Shown here piece after piece: positions 27,853-36,589 of a stretch of DNA of 64,000 nucleotides. Both the position numbers and the translations under genes were made by a program. The stretch covers positions 30,061 through 94,060 of the forward strand of contig NZ_FTPD01000001.1 in NCBI RefSeq assembly GCF_900156895.1. The letters are read 5' to 3'. The stretch comes from Mesorhizobium prunaredense (GTDB lineage: Bacteria; Pseudomonadota; Alphaproteobacteria; Rhizobiales; Rhizobiaceae). Each line of letters opens with the position of its first letter. Within the stretch, counting starts at the first letter, position 1. The notes under the pieces are model-generated. The model saw only the letters and a program-made list of their open reading frames with translations. It did no database searches and had not been told where the DNA came from.

Positions 27853-28347
27853 CTACAGAGCGTGATAGCCGCGGTCGTGATAGATCAGCGGCCGCAAATT
27901 ATCGCCGATACGCAGGCCTGTCACCTTGCCAAAAAGCACACGGTGGGTGGCCAGATCCTTGGTATCGAACAGTTCGCAGTCGAACACGGCGAGCGCGCCC
28001 TTCAGGGTCGGCGCGCCGGTCGAGATCATATCCCACTCGCCGAGCGCGAAGCGTTCCTCGACCGGCAGGCCGGTGAGGCCGGAAAAGCCGACCGACAGCG
28101 CCTCCTGGTCCGAAGCCAGCGTGTTCAAGGCGAACCTGCCATTCTTCACGAACGGCTCGTTCTTGGGATTTTCGCGATTGAGGCAGACCAGGATGGTCGG
28201 CGGCGTGTCCGACACCGAACAGGCTGCAATGACAGTCGCACCGCGCCTGCCGGCGGAACCATCGGTGGTGACCACATGGACGTGGCCGGCAAAATGGGCC
28301 ATCGCGTCGCGATAGGCCTGCGGCCCTATGTCGTTCTTCTTCAGCAC
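27853..28347 (-). CDS. Flavin reductase family protein
   Basis: GTG 28347 (MLKKNDIGPQAYRDAMAHF) fits the family length of 164 residues. Motifs of FMN-binding flavin reductases: MAHFAGHVHVVTTDG, GATVIAACSVSDTPPTILVC, NGRFALNTLASDQEAL and YHDRGYHAL at the end. These enzymes supply reduced flavin to monooxygenases. It is the first gene of the leftward cluster, 33 bases before coxD-like, so it may support the same oxidative pathway. The binding site is weak (GGAA), leaving the start less certain. Confidence 0.88.
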   Translation of the reverse strand: MLKKNDIGPQAYRDAMAHFAGHVHVVTTDGSAGRRGATVIAACSVSDTPPTILVCLNRENPKNEPFVKNGRFALNTLASDQEALSVGFSGLTGLPVEERFALGEWDMISTGAPTLKGALAVFDCELFDTKDLATHRVLFGKVTGLRIGDNLRPLIYHDRGYHAL

Positions 28348-28538
28348 CGGCGATTTCCATTGGTTTGAAGCGAGATGAACCCAACCGTTATATATGGCGG
28401 CATATTGCATGCCACAAGCGAAGTGGTTGACATGCATCCTGAATTTCGCGTGTTGCGTGAAAGCTGACCAGCCTTTAGGTCTTGGCAGGAAGTGGCGCCG
28501 GCAAACACGCGACCGGCGCGGAGGAATTCTTCGCACGC

Positions 28539-29624
28539 ATGCGACCCCGGACAATAGGCACGACAACGACAATAGCGGTGCTGGCCTGGCTGTCTCTCGC
28601 CGGTGATGCGAACGCTGAGGCGCTGCTGGTCGGCGTCGCAGCACCACTGTCCGGGCCGTCGGCGAGCCTTGGCAAACAGATCGAGGCGGGCGCCGGCCTG
28701 GCGGCAGCGGCGAACGACGCTCAACTCAAGGTTGTCGACGACGCCTGCACGGCCGATGGCGGGGCTGCCGCGGCGAGGAAATTCGTTGCGGCGAAAGTCG
28801 GCGTGGTCGTCGGCTTCCTCTGCACTGAGGCGATCGAGGCGGCACTGCCGATCCTGAAGGACGCCAACATACCGGTCATCACCGTCAGCGTGCGCACCGA
28901 AAGCCTGACCGACCGGCGCGCCAAGACCGGCTGGCCGATCTTTCGGCTTGGGCCGCGCGGCGATGACGAGCGCAACGCCGTCGCCTTCAATCTCACCCGC
29001 CAATGGCAGAACGAGCTGTTCGCCATCATCGACGACGGCACGATTTACGGCCGCGAAATCGCCGAAACGCTTCGGGCGGCAGCCGAGCAGGCGGCACTGA
29101 AACCGGTGTTCGTCGACACATTCAGGCCGCAGCTCGACAACCAGATCGGGCTGATCGGGCGGCTGAGGAAGGCCGGCGCAACGCATGTCTTCGCCGGCGG
29201 TGACGGCGACGACATCGCCATCATGGGCCGCGACGCCGGCCAGCTCGATGCCGGCATCATTTTTGCCGGCGGCGAAGCGCTGCGAACACCGCCCGGCGAC
29301 GTGCCTTATGCCACGGGCACGCTGATGATTGCGCCGCCCGAATGGGCCGATGTGGCCGACTCCAGGGTGCTCGAAAGCTTTGCCGCACAAAAGATCATGC
29401 CGGAGGGCTACACGCTGCCGGCCTATGCGGCGGTCGAGATCGCCAAGGCGGCGACGGCCCTGGCGGAAACCTCCGGCAAGCCACTGGCCGATGCGCTCAC
29501 CGCGCATGACTTCAGCACCGCGATCGGACCGATCCGCTTTGACGGCAAGGGCGACTTGACCGAAAACCTTTATCAGGTCTTCCGTTTCGACGGCGCAAAT
29601 TTCGTGCCGGCGGAGGCCAAATGA
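28539..29624 (+). CDS. ABC transporter substrate-binding protein (branched-chain amino acid type)
   Basis: ATG 28539 gives a good signal peptide (MRPRTIGTTTTIAVLAWLSL, then AGDANA) and a 361-residue type I periplasmic binding protein: VGVAAPLSGPSASLGKQI, DDACTADGGAAAARKFVA, FAIIDDGTIYGREIAET and FRFDGANFVPAEA at the end. GGAGG lies 14 bases upstream, rather far. No permease or ATPase gene is adjacent; it is coupled instead to a P1 peptidase by a four-base overlap. The ligand is not evident; amino acids or small amides are typical. Confidence 0.9.
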   Translation: MRPRTIGTTTTIAVLAWLSLAGDANAEALLVGVAAPLSGPSASLGKQIEAGAGLAAAANDAQLKVVDDACTADGGAAAARKFVAAKVGVVVGFLCTEAIEAALPILKDANIPVITVSVRTESLTDRRAKTGWPIFRLGPRGDDERNAVAFNLTRQWQNELFAIIDDGTIYGREIAETLRAAAEQAALKPVFVDTFRPQLDNQIGLIGRLRKAGATHVFAGGDGDDIAIMGRDAGQLDAGIIFAGGEALRTPPGDVPYATGTLMIAPPEWADVADSRVLESFAAQKIMPEGYTLPAYAAVEIAKAATALAETSGKPLADALTAHDFSTAIGPIRFDGKGDLTENLYQVFRFDGANFVPAEAK

Positions 29625-30625
29625 TGTTTCGCACAGGGCCGCGCAATCTCATCACCGATGTCGCCGGCCTGCGTGTCGGCAACGCTTCCGATGTGAGGCT
29701 GAAGTCCGGGGTGACCACCATCGTCTGCGACGAGCCGGCAGTGGCCGGTGTGCAGATCCTGGGCGGCGCGCCGGGCACCCGCGAGACCGACCTGCTCGAG
29801 CCGCACAATTCGATCGAGGCGATCCATGCCGTGGTGCTTTCGGGTGGCTCGGCTTACGGCCTCGATGCCGCCTCCGGCGTGCAGGCGGCACTGCGCGAAA
29901 ACGGCATCGGCGTGGAGGTCGGCGGCTTTCGCGTGCCGATCGTGCCGGCGGCGATCCTGTTCGACCTGCGCAATGGCGGCGACAAGGACTGGGGCCGCTA
30001 TCCGCCCTACCGCGATCTCGGCTATGAGGCGGCACAGGCAGTCGGCATCGATTTTCCGCTGGGCACGGTCGGCGCGGGCACCGGTGCCCTGAGTTCCGGC
30101 CTCAAGGGCGGCCTCGGATCGGCCTCGACGGTGCTCGACAGCGGCGTCACCATCGGCGCACTCGCCGCCGTCAATCCGACCGGCTCGGTGACGATCGCCC
30201 GTAGCAGGCACTTCTGGGCAGCGCCCTTCGAGATCGGCGACGAGTTCGGCGGGCTTGGTTATCCCTCGCCGATGCCGGAGGACACGAAAACGATCCTGCT
30301 GAAGTTTCGCGATAAGCAAGTGGGTGGCAACACGACCATCGCCGTCATCGCCACCGACGCCGTCCTCACCAAGGCCGCCGCAAAACGCCTGGCGATATCA
30401 GCGCATGACGGCTTCGTGCGCGCCATTTGGCCGACACATACGCCGGCCGACGGGGATCTGGTTTTCGCGCTGGCGACCGGCAAGAGCGACATCGAGCTCG
30501 CGCCCAACGACGCCATCGAGCTTTACGCCGCGGCCGGCGCCACCATGGCGCGCGCCATCAGCCGCGGCGTCTTCGCCGCGACGCCCGCCGATGGCGACCT
30601 GTTTCCGGTCTGGTCGTCGCGCTGA
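29621..30625 (+). CDS. P1 family (DmpA-like) peptidase/aminopeptidase
   Basis: The 334-residue protein is an N-terminal-nucleophile P1 peptidase: NLITDVAGLRVGNASD, VVLSGGSAYGLDAASGVQAA, GAGTGALSSGLKGGLGSAST, and GGNTTIAVIATDAVLTKAAA at the autocleavage region. The expected GS/T nucleophile segment reads GNTTIAV. DmpA-type enzymes release N-terminal residues or hydrolyse beta-peptides and amides. Its ATG overlaps the stop of the binding protein gene, so both are translated together, perhaps for uptake and hydrolysis of one substrate. Confidence 0.9.
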   Translation: MMFRTGPRNLITDVAGLRVGNASDVRLKSGVTTIVCDEPAVAGVQILGGAPGTRETDLLEPHNSIEAIHAVVLSGGSAYGLDAASGVQAALRENGIGVEVGGFRVPIVPAAILFDLRNGGDKDWGRYPPYRDLGYEAAQAVGIDFPLGTVGAGTGALSSGLKGGLGSASTVLDSGVTIGALAAVNPTGSVTIARSRHFWAAPFEIGDEFGGLGYPSPMPEDTKTILLKFRDKQVGGNTTIAVIATDAVLTKAAAKRLAISAHDGFVRAIWPTHTPADGDLVFALATGKSDIELAPNDAIELYAAAGATMARAISRGVFAATPADGDLFPVWSSR

Positions 30626-30648
30626 ATGCGGGCTGCCGTGGCCCGGCA

Positions 30649-30903
30649 TCAGGTGGGGTCGGATTGTTCTTCCTCGAACGTGACCGCAACATCCGAATTT
30701 GCCGACAGCCGCACTTTCTGGCCCTCGACTTCGGCTACGAGGCTGAGCGGAATGAAGTGATGATGCCCCCTGTGAGCGCCCTCGCCACTGTCTCGCTTGG
30801 TCAGCTTGATTCGTTGTCCCTCCACTTTGTCGACGGTGCCGACATGGACGCCGTCGGCGCCGATCACTTCCATATGTTCGCGAATGAGGGATGCATCGGT
30901 CAT
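30649..30903 (-). CDS. DUF2171 domain protein (PRC-barrel-like)
   Basis: The 84-residue protein has the DUF2171 pattern: REHMEVIGADGVHVGTVDKV, KLTKRDSGEGAHRGHHHFIP, and the short beta-rich end. ATG 30903 has GGAG eight bases upstream. It folds probably as a small PRC-barrel-like beta barrel. Function unknown; relatives are often induced under stress or stationary phase. Convergent with the P1 peptidase, 23 bases apart. Confidence 0.88.
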   Translation of the reverse strand: MTDASLIREHMEVIGADGVHVGTVDKVEGQRIKLTKRDSGEGAHRGHHHFIPLSLVAEVEGQKVRLSANSDVAVTFEEEQSDPT

Positions 30904-31045
30904 TGTGGGTTCTCCATTTCAAGCTGCCAACATAAACAAACGACGACGCGATTGGATGCATCGGGTTTGCGTCTCAGAGGGCACGACGTTTTGACGATGT
31001 CGTGATAGTGATCGAAACAACTCTGGCTGCCTAAACGGAAATCCG

Positions 31046-31771
31046 ATGCGCACCCTTGTCGTGTTTGCTGTGTCCCTCCTCGCCCAGTTTGCAACTTCGC
31101 TCGCCGCGCATGCCGGCGACGTCGCCGAGCTAGAGATCCTCGGGTTCACTGGGGATGGCGGCGCATTCGCCTTCGAGGAGTATGGCATCCAGGACGGATC
31201 GGGGTTTCCCTATGCCAATCGCTATTACATCAACACCGCCGACGACAGTTTTCTCAAGGGCACACCAATCAGGGTGCGGCTTGACGACGAGAACGCAACG
31301 CTCGACGCGGCGCGCCTTGCAGCCCGGCAGAAAGGTGAAGCTATCATCAAACAGGCGGAATTGACGGCGAATCGCGGCGTCACCGCCGGCTTCAACCCGG
31401 TGACCGAGCATTCGGCCGATCCGCTCCGCGTGGTGGTCAACCCGCGGCCGATCTTTTCGCCGGTCGATGATCCGCTCGAGTTCCGTCTCGACGAGATCGG
31501 CATGAACGATACCGAAACCTGCCAAAACCTTGGCGAGATCAACGGCTTTCGCCTGTTGCGCATCGAGGCGAAAGACGGCGGCAAAACTGAACTCCTGCAC
31601 GAAGACAAGTCGATCCCCAAAAGCAGAGGCTGCCCGAACGGCTATCGAATCGGCGCGGTGCAGACATTTTCCATGCAGGGTCTCAGCGCCTATGCCGTGC
31701 TGATCGCGGTGCGCCAGCACGGCTTCGAAGGGCCGGATTTTCGCTGGATCGCGGTGACCGGCCGGCTGTGA
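31046..31771 (+). CDS. Exported DUF2259 family protein
   Basis: The 241-residue protein has a signal peptide (MRTLVVFAVSLLAQFATSLA ending AHAG) and the DUF2259 predicted-secreted pattern: AELEILGFTGDGGAFAFEEY, ADPLRVVVNPRPIFSP, PNGYRIGAVQTFS and the end YAVLIAVRQHGFEGPDFRW. The family is of unknown function and probably periplasmic. Its stop overlaps the GTG of the small gene that follows. Confidence 0.85.
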   Translation: MRTLVVFAVSLLAQFATSLAAHAGDVAELEILGFTGDGGAFAFEEYGIQDGSGFPYANRYYINTADDSFLKGTPIRVRLDDENATLDAARLAARQKGEAIIKQAELTANRGVTAGFNPVTEHSADPLRVVVNPRPIFSPVDDPLEFRLDEIGMNDTETCQNLGEINGFRLLRIEAKDGGKTELLHEDKSIPKSRGCPNGYRIGAVQTFSMQGLSAYAVLIAVRQHGFEGPDFRWIAVTGRL

Positions 31772-31911
31772 CGCCGCTTCCCGTCCAGTTCGTGCACACC
31801 ATGGCAACGGCGTTGTATCAATTCATCGTGCTGGGCATCCGGCTTTATTTTCCGCTCGGTTTCATCGCGCTTGCTCTCGCCAAAATCTGGTTTGCGCGGC
31901 AGCAGCGTTGA
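31768..31911 (+). CDS. Small single-helix membrane protein
   Basis: A 47-residue reading from GTG 31768 overlaps the previous stop by four bases (GTGA), suggesting coupling; ATG 31801 would give 36 residues. The body (LYQFIVLGIRLYFPLGFIAL, then ALAKIWFARQQR) is one transmembrane segment with a basic C-terminal tail. No strong binding site lies before the ATG, which favours the coupled GTG. Small rhizobial proteins of this type are usually annotated hypothetical. It could also be a chance reading frame. Confidence 0.5.
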   Translation: MTPLPVQFVHTMATALYQFIVLGIRLYFPLGFIALALAKIWFARQQR

Positions 31912-31970
31912 GCATTTTGTCTGCCTCTGTTACGACGCGGGCGAACGCCCTCGCAATTCAGGACTGACCG

Positions 31971-33278
31971 ATGATCCCTCGCTACTCCCGGCCGGAAATG
32001 GTGGCCATCTGGTCGCCCGAAACCCGGTTCCGCATCTGGTTCGAGATCGAGGCCTACGCTTGCGACGCGCTGGCCGAGCTCGGCGTGATCCCGAAGGAGG
32101 CCGCCAAAACCATTTGGGAAAAAGGCGGGGCCGCGAAGTTCGACGTCGAGGCGATCGACGAGATCGAGCGCGTCACCAAGCACGACGTCATCGCCTTCCT
32201 CACCCATCTCAGCGAATTCGTCGGGCCGGACGCCCGCTTCATTCATCAGGGCATGACGTCCTCAGACGTTCTCGACACCTGCTTTGCCGTGCAGCTCACC
32301 CGCGCCAGCGACATCCTCCTGGCCGACATCGACGGCCTGCTTGCGGCGCTCAAGCGCCGCGCCTACGAACACAAGGACACCGTCACCATCGGTCGCAGCC
32401 ACGGCATCCATGCCGAGCCGACCACTTTCGGCGTCAAGCTGGCGCAGGCCTATGCCGAATTCTCACGCTGCCGCGAGCGGCTGGTGCACGCGCGCGAGGA
32501 TATTGCGACATGCGCCATATCAGGTGCTGTCGGCACCTTCGCCAACATCGATCCCCATGTCGAAGAGCATGTGGCGAAGAAACTCGGATTGAAGCCGGAG
32601 CCGGTGTCGACGCAGGTGATCCCGCGCGACCGCCATGCGATGTTCTTTGCGACGCTCGGTGTCATCGCCTCGTCGATCGAACGGCTGGCGACAGAAATCC
32701 GCCATCTGCAGCGCACCGAGGTGCTGGAGGCTGAAGAGTATTTTTCGCCCGGGCAAAAGGGCTCGTCAGCGATGCCGCACAAGCGTAACCCGGTGCTTAC
32801 CGAAAACCTCACCGGGCTTGCGCGCATGGTGCGTTCGTTCGCGATGCCGGCGATGGAGAACGTGGCGCTCTGGCACGAGCGTGACATTTCGCATTCGTCG
32901 GTCGAGCGCATGATCGGCCCGGATGCGACTGTTACGCTCGATTTCGCGTTGTCGCGGCTGACCAGTGTCATCGACAGATTGCTCGTCTATCCCGACAACA
33001 TGCTGAAGAACATGAACAAGTTCCGCGGCCTTGTGCATTCGCAGCGTGTGCTGCTGGCGCTGACCCAGGCCGGCGTCAGCCGTGAGGACGCCTACCGGCT
33101 GGTGCAGCGAAACGCCATGAAAGTATGGGAACAAGGCGCTGATTTCCTTGAGGAACTTTTGGCCGACAAGGAGGTCACCGCAGCCTTGCCCGAGGCCGAA
33201 ATTCGTGAAAAATTCGACCTTGGCTATCATACCAAGCATGTCGACACGATCTTCAAGCGGGTGTTCGGAGAAGCGTGA
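31971..33278 (+). CDS. purB: Adenylosuccinate lyase
   Basis: The 435-residue enzyme cleaves SAICAR to AICAR and adenylosuccinate to AMP plus fumarate. Features: MIPRYSRPEMVAIWS start, THLSEFVGPDARFIHQGMTS, IGRSHGIHAEP with the catalytic histidine, and the superfamily signature GSSAMPHKRNPVL. It is separated from the purC-purS-purQ group by about 3.3 kb of unrelated genes. A repeat element follows its stop. Confidence 0.97.
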   Translation: MIPRYSRPEMVAIWSPETRFRIWFEIEAYACDALAELGVIPKEAAKTIWEKGGAAKFDVEAIDEIERVTKHDVIAFLTHLSEFVGPDARFIHQGMTSSDVLDTCFAVQLTRASDILLADIDGLLAALKRRAYEHKDTVTIGRSHGIHAEPTTFGVKLAQAYAEFSRCRERLVHAREDIATCAISGAVGTFANIDPHVEEHVAKKLGLKPEPVSTQVIPRDRHAMFFATLGVIASSIERLATEIRHLQRTEVLEAEEYFSPGQKGSSAMPHKRNPVLTENLTGLARMVRSFAMPAMENVALWHERDISHSSVERMIGPDATVTLDFALSRLTSVIDRLLVYPDNMLKNMNKFRGLVHSQRVLLALTQAGVSREDAYRLVQRNAMKVWEQGADFLEELLADKEVTAALPEAEIREKFDLGYHTKHVDTIFKRVFGEA

Positions 33279-33324
33279 GGCCACGCCGATTTGACCGGTC
33301 CTGGCCGGCGGTTCCAAGCTGGAG

Positions 33325-33413
33325 CACCCCTCATCCGACCTCGCGGAGCCTGTCCTCGGGCTTGCCGGAGGCAAGACCGTGGGCGAGGCCACCTTCTCCC
33401 ACGAGGGAGAAGG
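33325..33413. repeat. RIME-like intergenic repeat fragment
   Basis: The stretch CACCCCTCATCCGACC...GGCGAGGCCACCTTCTCCC followed by CTTCTCCC-acg-AGGGAGAAGG has the same left end and terminal hairpin as the element at 63915-64000 (CCCCTCATCCGACCGAGC...GGCCACCTTCTCCCAC). It is a fragment of a dispersed palindromic family, downstream of purB and before a convergent gene. The remainder of the 33279-33454 gap is not recognisable. Confidence 0.65.
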
Positions 33414-33454
33414 AAAGACGGCATCGACCTCGCCGCACCGTCAGGTTCGAAGAA

Positions 33455-34267
33455 TCAAGCCTTGCCGGGAACGGTCCTGATCACCGTTCCCCATGGATCC
33501 TCGCGCGTCGCTGCATCAGTCACATTGTCGGACCGCATTTCGACCCAGGCGAGGCCGGACCGGGAAGGATCGCGCCGGCCGGCGCCGGAACTCTGCCAGG
33601 CATTGGCGCCGACGTGGTGGTGGTAGCCGCCTGACGACAGGAACACCGCGGCGTCACCATATTTCGCCATGGTATCGAAGCCGAATTCCTGCTGCCACCA
33701 GGCCTCGGCGTCTTCCGGGCGACCGACGCGCAGATGGACATGGCCGATGATGCTGTTGTCCGGCATGCCCTGCCAGCCGGCATCGCCGGCCGGCACGTCG
33801 GCGACGACCGACGAAATATTCAGCCGTTCGGTCGCCATCGCTATCTTGTCACCATTCCACTTCCAGTCCTCATGGCGGCGGTCGGCATAGATCTCGATGC
33901 CGTTGCCTTCAGGGTCGGTCAGGTAGAGCGCCTCGCTGACCAGATGGTCGGAAGCGCCGTCGATGCCGATGTTGTTGGCGATGGCGTGGTTGATCCAGCG
34001 CCCGAGGTCGGCCCGGCCGGGCAGCAGGAAGGCAGTGTGAAACAGGCCGGCACTGCGCGGATCGTCGGGCTTCGCCGCTGCATCCGCCTCGATGTCGAGC
34101 AAGGGACGATTGGCGGCGCCCAGCGTGAACGTGCCGCCGGCGCGGCTGAGTTCCCGCAGCCCGACGACGTCACGATAGTAAGCGGCCAGGCTTTCGGCAT
34201 TCCGCGCGCGCAGCCCGACGCGGGCAACGCTGACCGGGGTCGTGGCGGCAAAAGGCAATTCGCTCAT
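33455..34267 (-). CDS. VOC family (glyoxalase/catechol-dioxygenase-like) protein
   Basis: ATG 34267 has GGAG six bases upstream, the best start. The 270-residue protein has two VOC modules: VSVARVGLRARNAESLAAYY with HTAFLLPGRADLG and GNGIEIYADRRHEDW, and a second module with IGHVHLRVGRPEDAEAW and GGYHHHVGANAW. This is the CatE/2,3-dioxygenase-like layout, with His/Glu metal ligands. In-frame codons upstream to TTG 34354 spell a twin-arginine-like signal (TRRTMVGGAGLLALG), so an exported longer form is possible. Substrate unknown. Confidence 0.85.
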   Translation of the reverse strand: MSELPFAATTPVSVARVGLRARNAESLAAYYRDVVGLRELSRAGGTFTLGAANRPLLDIEADAAAKPDDPRSAGLFHTAFLLPGRADLGRWINHAIANNIGIDGASDHLVSEALYLTDPEGNGIEIYADRRHEDWKWNGDKIAMATERLNISSVVADVPAGDAGWQGMPDNSIIGHVHLRVGRPEDAEAWWQQEFGFDTMAKYGDAAVFLSSGGYHHHVGANAWQSSGAGRRDPSRSGLAWVEMRSDNVTDAATREDPWGTVIRTVPGKA

Positions 34268-34506
34268 CAAAGTCTCCGTTTGGGCGGCCTTCGACGAGAT
34301 CCCCAAAGCCAGGAGCCCGGCGCCACCTACCATTGTACGTCGTGTCAGTTCCAAATCCTGGTTCTCATTTACACGGCTGTTTCTTCCCGATGACAGATCG
34401 TCAATCGCAATCGTTCACACAAGACGGCAAGAAGCGAACATGGTGTTCACTATTTGTGAGTATCGCACCGATCATCACGGTTGCACGAAACCGTGTCCCT
34501 CGCTAC

Positions 34507-35064
34507 ATGCGCGCCATGAAAGTCAGGGATGCAGACATTCTCATCGTGCCGGGCTACACCAATTCGGGCCCCGACCATTGGCAGAGCCGCTGGCAATCGA
34601 AATTGTCGACGGCGCGCCGCGTCGAGCAGGCGGAATGGTCGAAGCCAGTGCGCGAAGACTGGACGGCGAGCGTGGCGAAGGCGGTCAACGAGGCCGAGCG
34701 ACCGGTCGTTGTCGTCGCGCATTCGCTCGGCGTCGCCGCCGTGATCCAGGCTATGCCACAGTTCCAGCGTCCGGTCGCCGGAGCCTTCTTCGTGGCGCCG
34801 CCCGACGTCGCCAACCCCAACATAAAACCCAGGCACCTGATGACCTTCGGCCCTTATCCGCGCGAGCCGCTGGCATTTCCCTCGGTGGTGATCGCCAGCC
34901 GCAACGACCCGTTCTGCACGTTCGAGGTGGCCGAGGACATCGCCGGCGCCTGGGGCTCGCTGTTCATCGACGCTGGCGAGGCCGGACATCTCAACGCCGA
35001 TGCCGGCTTCGGCCCATGGCCCGAAGGATCGATGACTTTTGCGAAATTCCTGACGGACCTTTAG
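34507..35064 (+). CDS. RBBP9/YdeN-like alpha/beta hydrolase
   Basis: Start at ATG 34507 or ATG 34516 (MKVRDADILIVPGYTNSGPD); no clear binding site decides. The roughly 185-residue protein has the RBBP9/YdeN pattern: IVPGYTNSGPDHWQSRW, VVVVAHSLGVAAVIQA with the nucleophile in HSLG, SVVIASRNDPFC and GHLNADAGFG with the catalytic His. It is a small serine hydrolase of unknown substrate. Its end overlaps the convergent aldolase gene by four bases. Confidence 0.88.
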   Translation: MRAMKVRDADILIVPGYTNSGPDHWQSRWQSKLSTARRVEQAEWSKPVREDWTASVAKAVNEAERPVVVVAHSLGVAAVIQAMPQFQRPVAGAFFVAPPDVANPNIKPRHLMTFGPYPREPLAFPSVVIASRNDPFCTFEVAEDIAGAWGSLFIDAGEAGHLNADAGFGPWPEGSMTFAKFLTDL

Positions 35065-35834
35065 GCGCCGATCGAGTCCCTCACGCTCTTCAGCAGGGTC
35101 TTTGCCCCCAGACCGATCAACGCGTGCTCGGAGCCCATCGCCAGCAGCCGATAGCCCATCGACACCACGCGGCCGGCGATGGCCGGCTCGATGACGTAGA
35201 TCGCGGCATGCTTGCCGGCCTCGCGCGTCCGCTCGGCGATCGAGGCGACTGTTTCCATCATGCTTTCGAGCGTCGAGTTGACGGCGGCGCCGTTCGACCA
35301 GGCAATCGAGAAGTCCGATGGGCCGACGAAGATGCCGTCGATTCCCGGCGTGTCGAGGATGCCGTCGAGCGCGTCGAGCGCGGCGCGGGTCTCGACCATG
35401 GCGAAGGCCATGGTGCGCTCGTTGCTGTCGCGCAGCCAGTCGGCATGGTCGCCCTTGCCATGACGCGGAAAGCCATAAGTCGGCCCCCAAGAGCGCTCGC
35501 CGAGCGGCGGGTACTTCATGGCGGCGGCAAACAGCCTGGCGTCCGCCACCGAATTCACCATCGGCGCAATCACCGCCTCGGCGCCGAAATCGAGCGCTCG
35601 GCTGGCCATGTCGAAGCGGCCGACCGGAATGCGCACCAGCGCCGGTTTGTTGGCGGCCAGCACCGGCCCAAGGCCGCGCAGCACGCTGTCCTCGTGATGT
35701 CCGCCATGCTGCATGTCGAGCGTCACGGCATCGAACCCCTGTCTGGCAAGAATCTCGACCGTCAGGGCATCAGGCACGCCGGACCATGCGGTGCACAACG
35801 TTTCATCTGCCACCAAGCGTGACTTGAGGGACAT
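35061..35834 (-). CDS. HpcH/HpaI family aldolase
   Basis: ATG 35834 has AAGGAAGG five bases upstream. The 257-residue class II pyruvate-type aldolase shows FDAVTLDMQHGGHHEDS, VIAPMVNSVADARLFAAAM, ETRAALDALDGILDTPGIDG and IFVGPSDFSIAW. Family members cleave hydroxy-keto acids such as 4-hydroxy-2-oxoheptanedioate or 2-dehydro-3-deoxyglucarate to pyruvate and an aldehyde. Without neighbours of the same pathway the substrate cannot be told. About 140 bases lie between its upstream side and the terminator of the next unit. Confidence 0.92.
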   Translation of the reverse strand: MSLKSRLVADETLCTAWSGVPDALTVEILARQGFDAVTLDMQHGGHHEDSVLRGLGPVLAANKPALVRIPVGRFDMASRALDFGAEAVIAPMVNSVADARLFAAAMKYPPLGERSWGPTYGFPRHGKGDHADWLRDSNERTMAFAMVETRAALDALDGILDTPGIDGIFVGPSDFSIAWSNGAAVNSTLESMMETVASIAERTREAGKHAAIYVIEPAIAGRVVSMGYRLLAMGSEHALIGLGAKTLLKSVRDSIGA

Positions 35835-35978
35835 AGGCGCCTTCCTTATTCGATCTCGCACCCGTCCAAAAATCGGAAAGCCCGATGCGAGGGGTCAAAG
35901 TTTCAGAGCGTACTTTGTGCGTCCAAATGGATGCCTGTCGCTGTAATGCAGTTCAGCCGGAAACAGCTGCAAAGGCAA

Positions 35979-36007
35979 AGAAAAACCGCCCGGAGAGACC
36001 GGGCGGT
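35979..36007 (-). terminator. Rho-independent terminator of the DUF1476 gene
   Basis: On the minus strand the arms ACCGCCCGG and CCGGGCGGT (loop TCTCT) are followed by TTTTTCTTT. It sits 37 bases after the stop of the DUF1476 gene. Confidence 0.85.
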
Positions 36008-36044
36008 CGATTGGTCCAGAGTGTCGATCGGCTCAGAGCAAGGA

Positions 36045-36365
36045 TCAGGTGTTCTTGATCTGTTCAATCGCCTGCGCCATCAGATCGTCCATGGTGCGGC
36101 GAATCTGATGGTCCGACTGGTCGACCCCGGCTTCGTCGAAATCCTTGCGAATCTTGCGGAAAACATCGTGATCGCCGGCTTCCTCAATGTCGGCGACAAC
36201 CACCTGCTTGGCATAGGCTTCGGCATCAGCGCCGGATTTGCCCAGCTTTTCGGCAGCCCACATGCCGAGCGCCCTGTTGCGGCGCGCCGAAGCCTTGAAC
36301 CGAAGTTCCTCGTCGATTGCGAATTTGCGCTCGAAGCCCTCTTCGCGGTCTTTCATGCTGCTCAT
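36045..36365 (-). CDS. DUF1476 protein, ATPase inhibitor zeta subunit
   Basis: ATG 36365 has GGAGG six bases upstream. The 106-residue protein matches the alphaproteobacterial zeta family, which inhibits the F1-ATPase: MKDREEGFERKFAIDEELRF (residues 4-23), ARRNRALGMWAAEKLG, AYAKQVVVADIEEAG, DVFRKIRKDFDEAG. The N-terminal segment is the inhibitory part in Paracoccus. Stand-alone gene with its own terminator. Confidence 0.93.
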   Translation of the reverse strand: MSSMKDREEGFERKFAIDEELRFKASARRNRALGMWAAEKLGKSGADAEAYAKQVVVADIEEAGDHDVFRKIRKDFDEAGVDQSDHQIRRTMDDLMAQAIEQIKNT

Positions 36366-36589
36366 GGCATCCCTCCGGTCAAATCCGATTTGGTTGGCAG
36401 TCGAAATATGTGTCTTGCCCAGCACAAACCAAAAGGCCGCGGGCCGGTCAATATGCTACGTTACTTGCTGCGCTGCGGCATTTCATTCCGGAAAGCGGTG
36501 ATTGGAAGGATTTGCCGATTGAGCAAACACTGCGATTGGGATAGACACCGGCATTGAACCCCTACCGTTGCCGCACTAATTTAGGCGGA

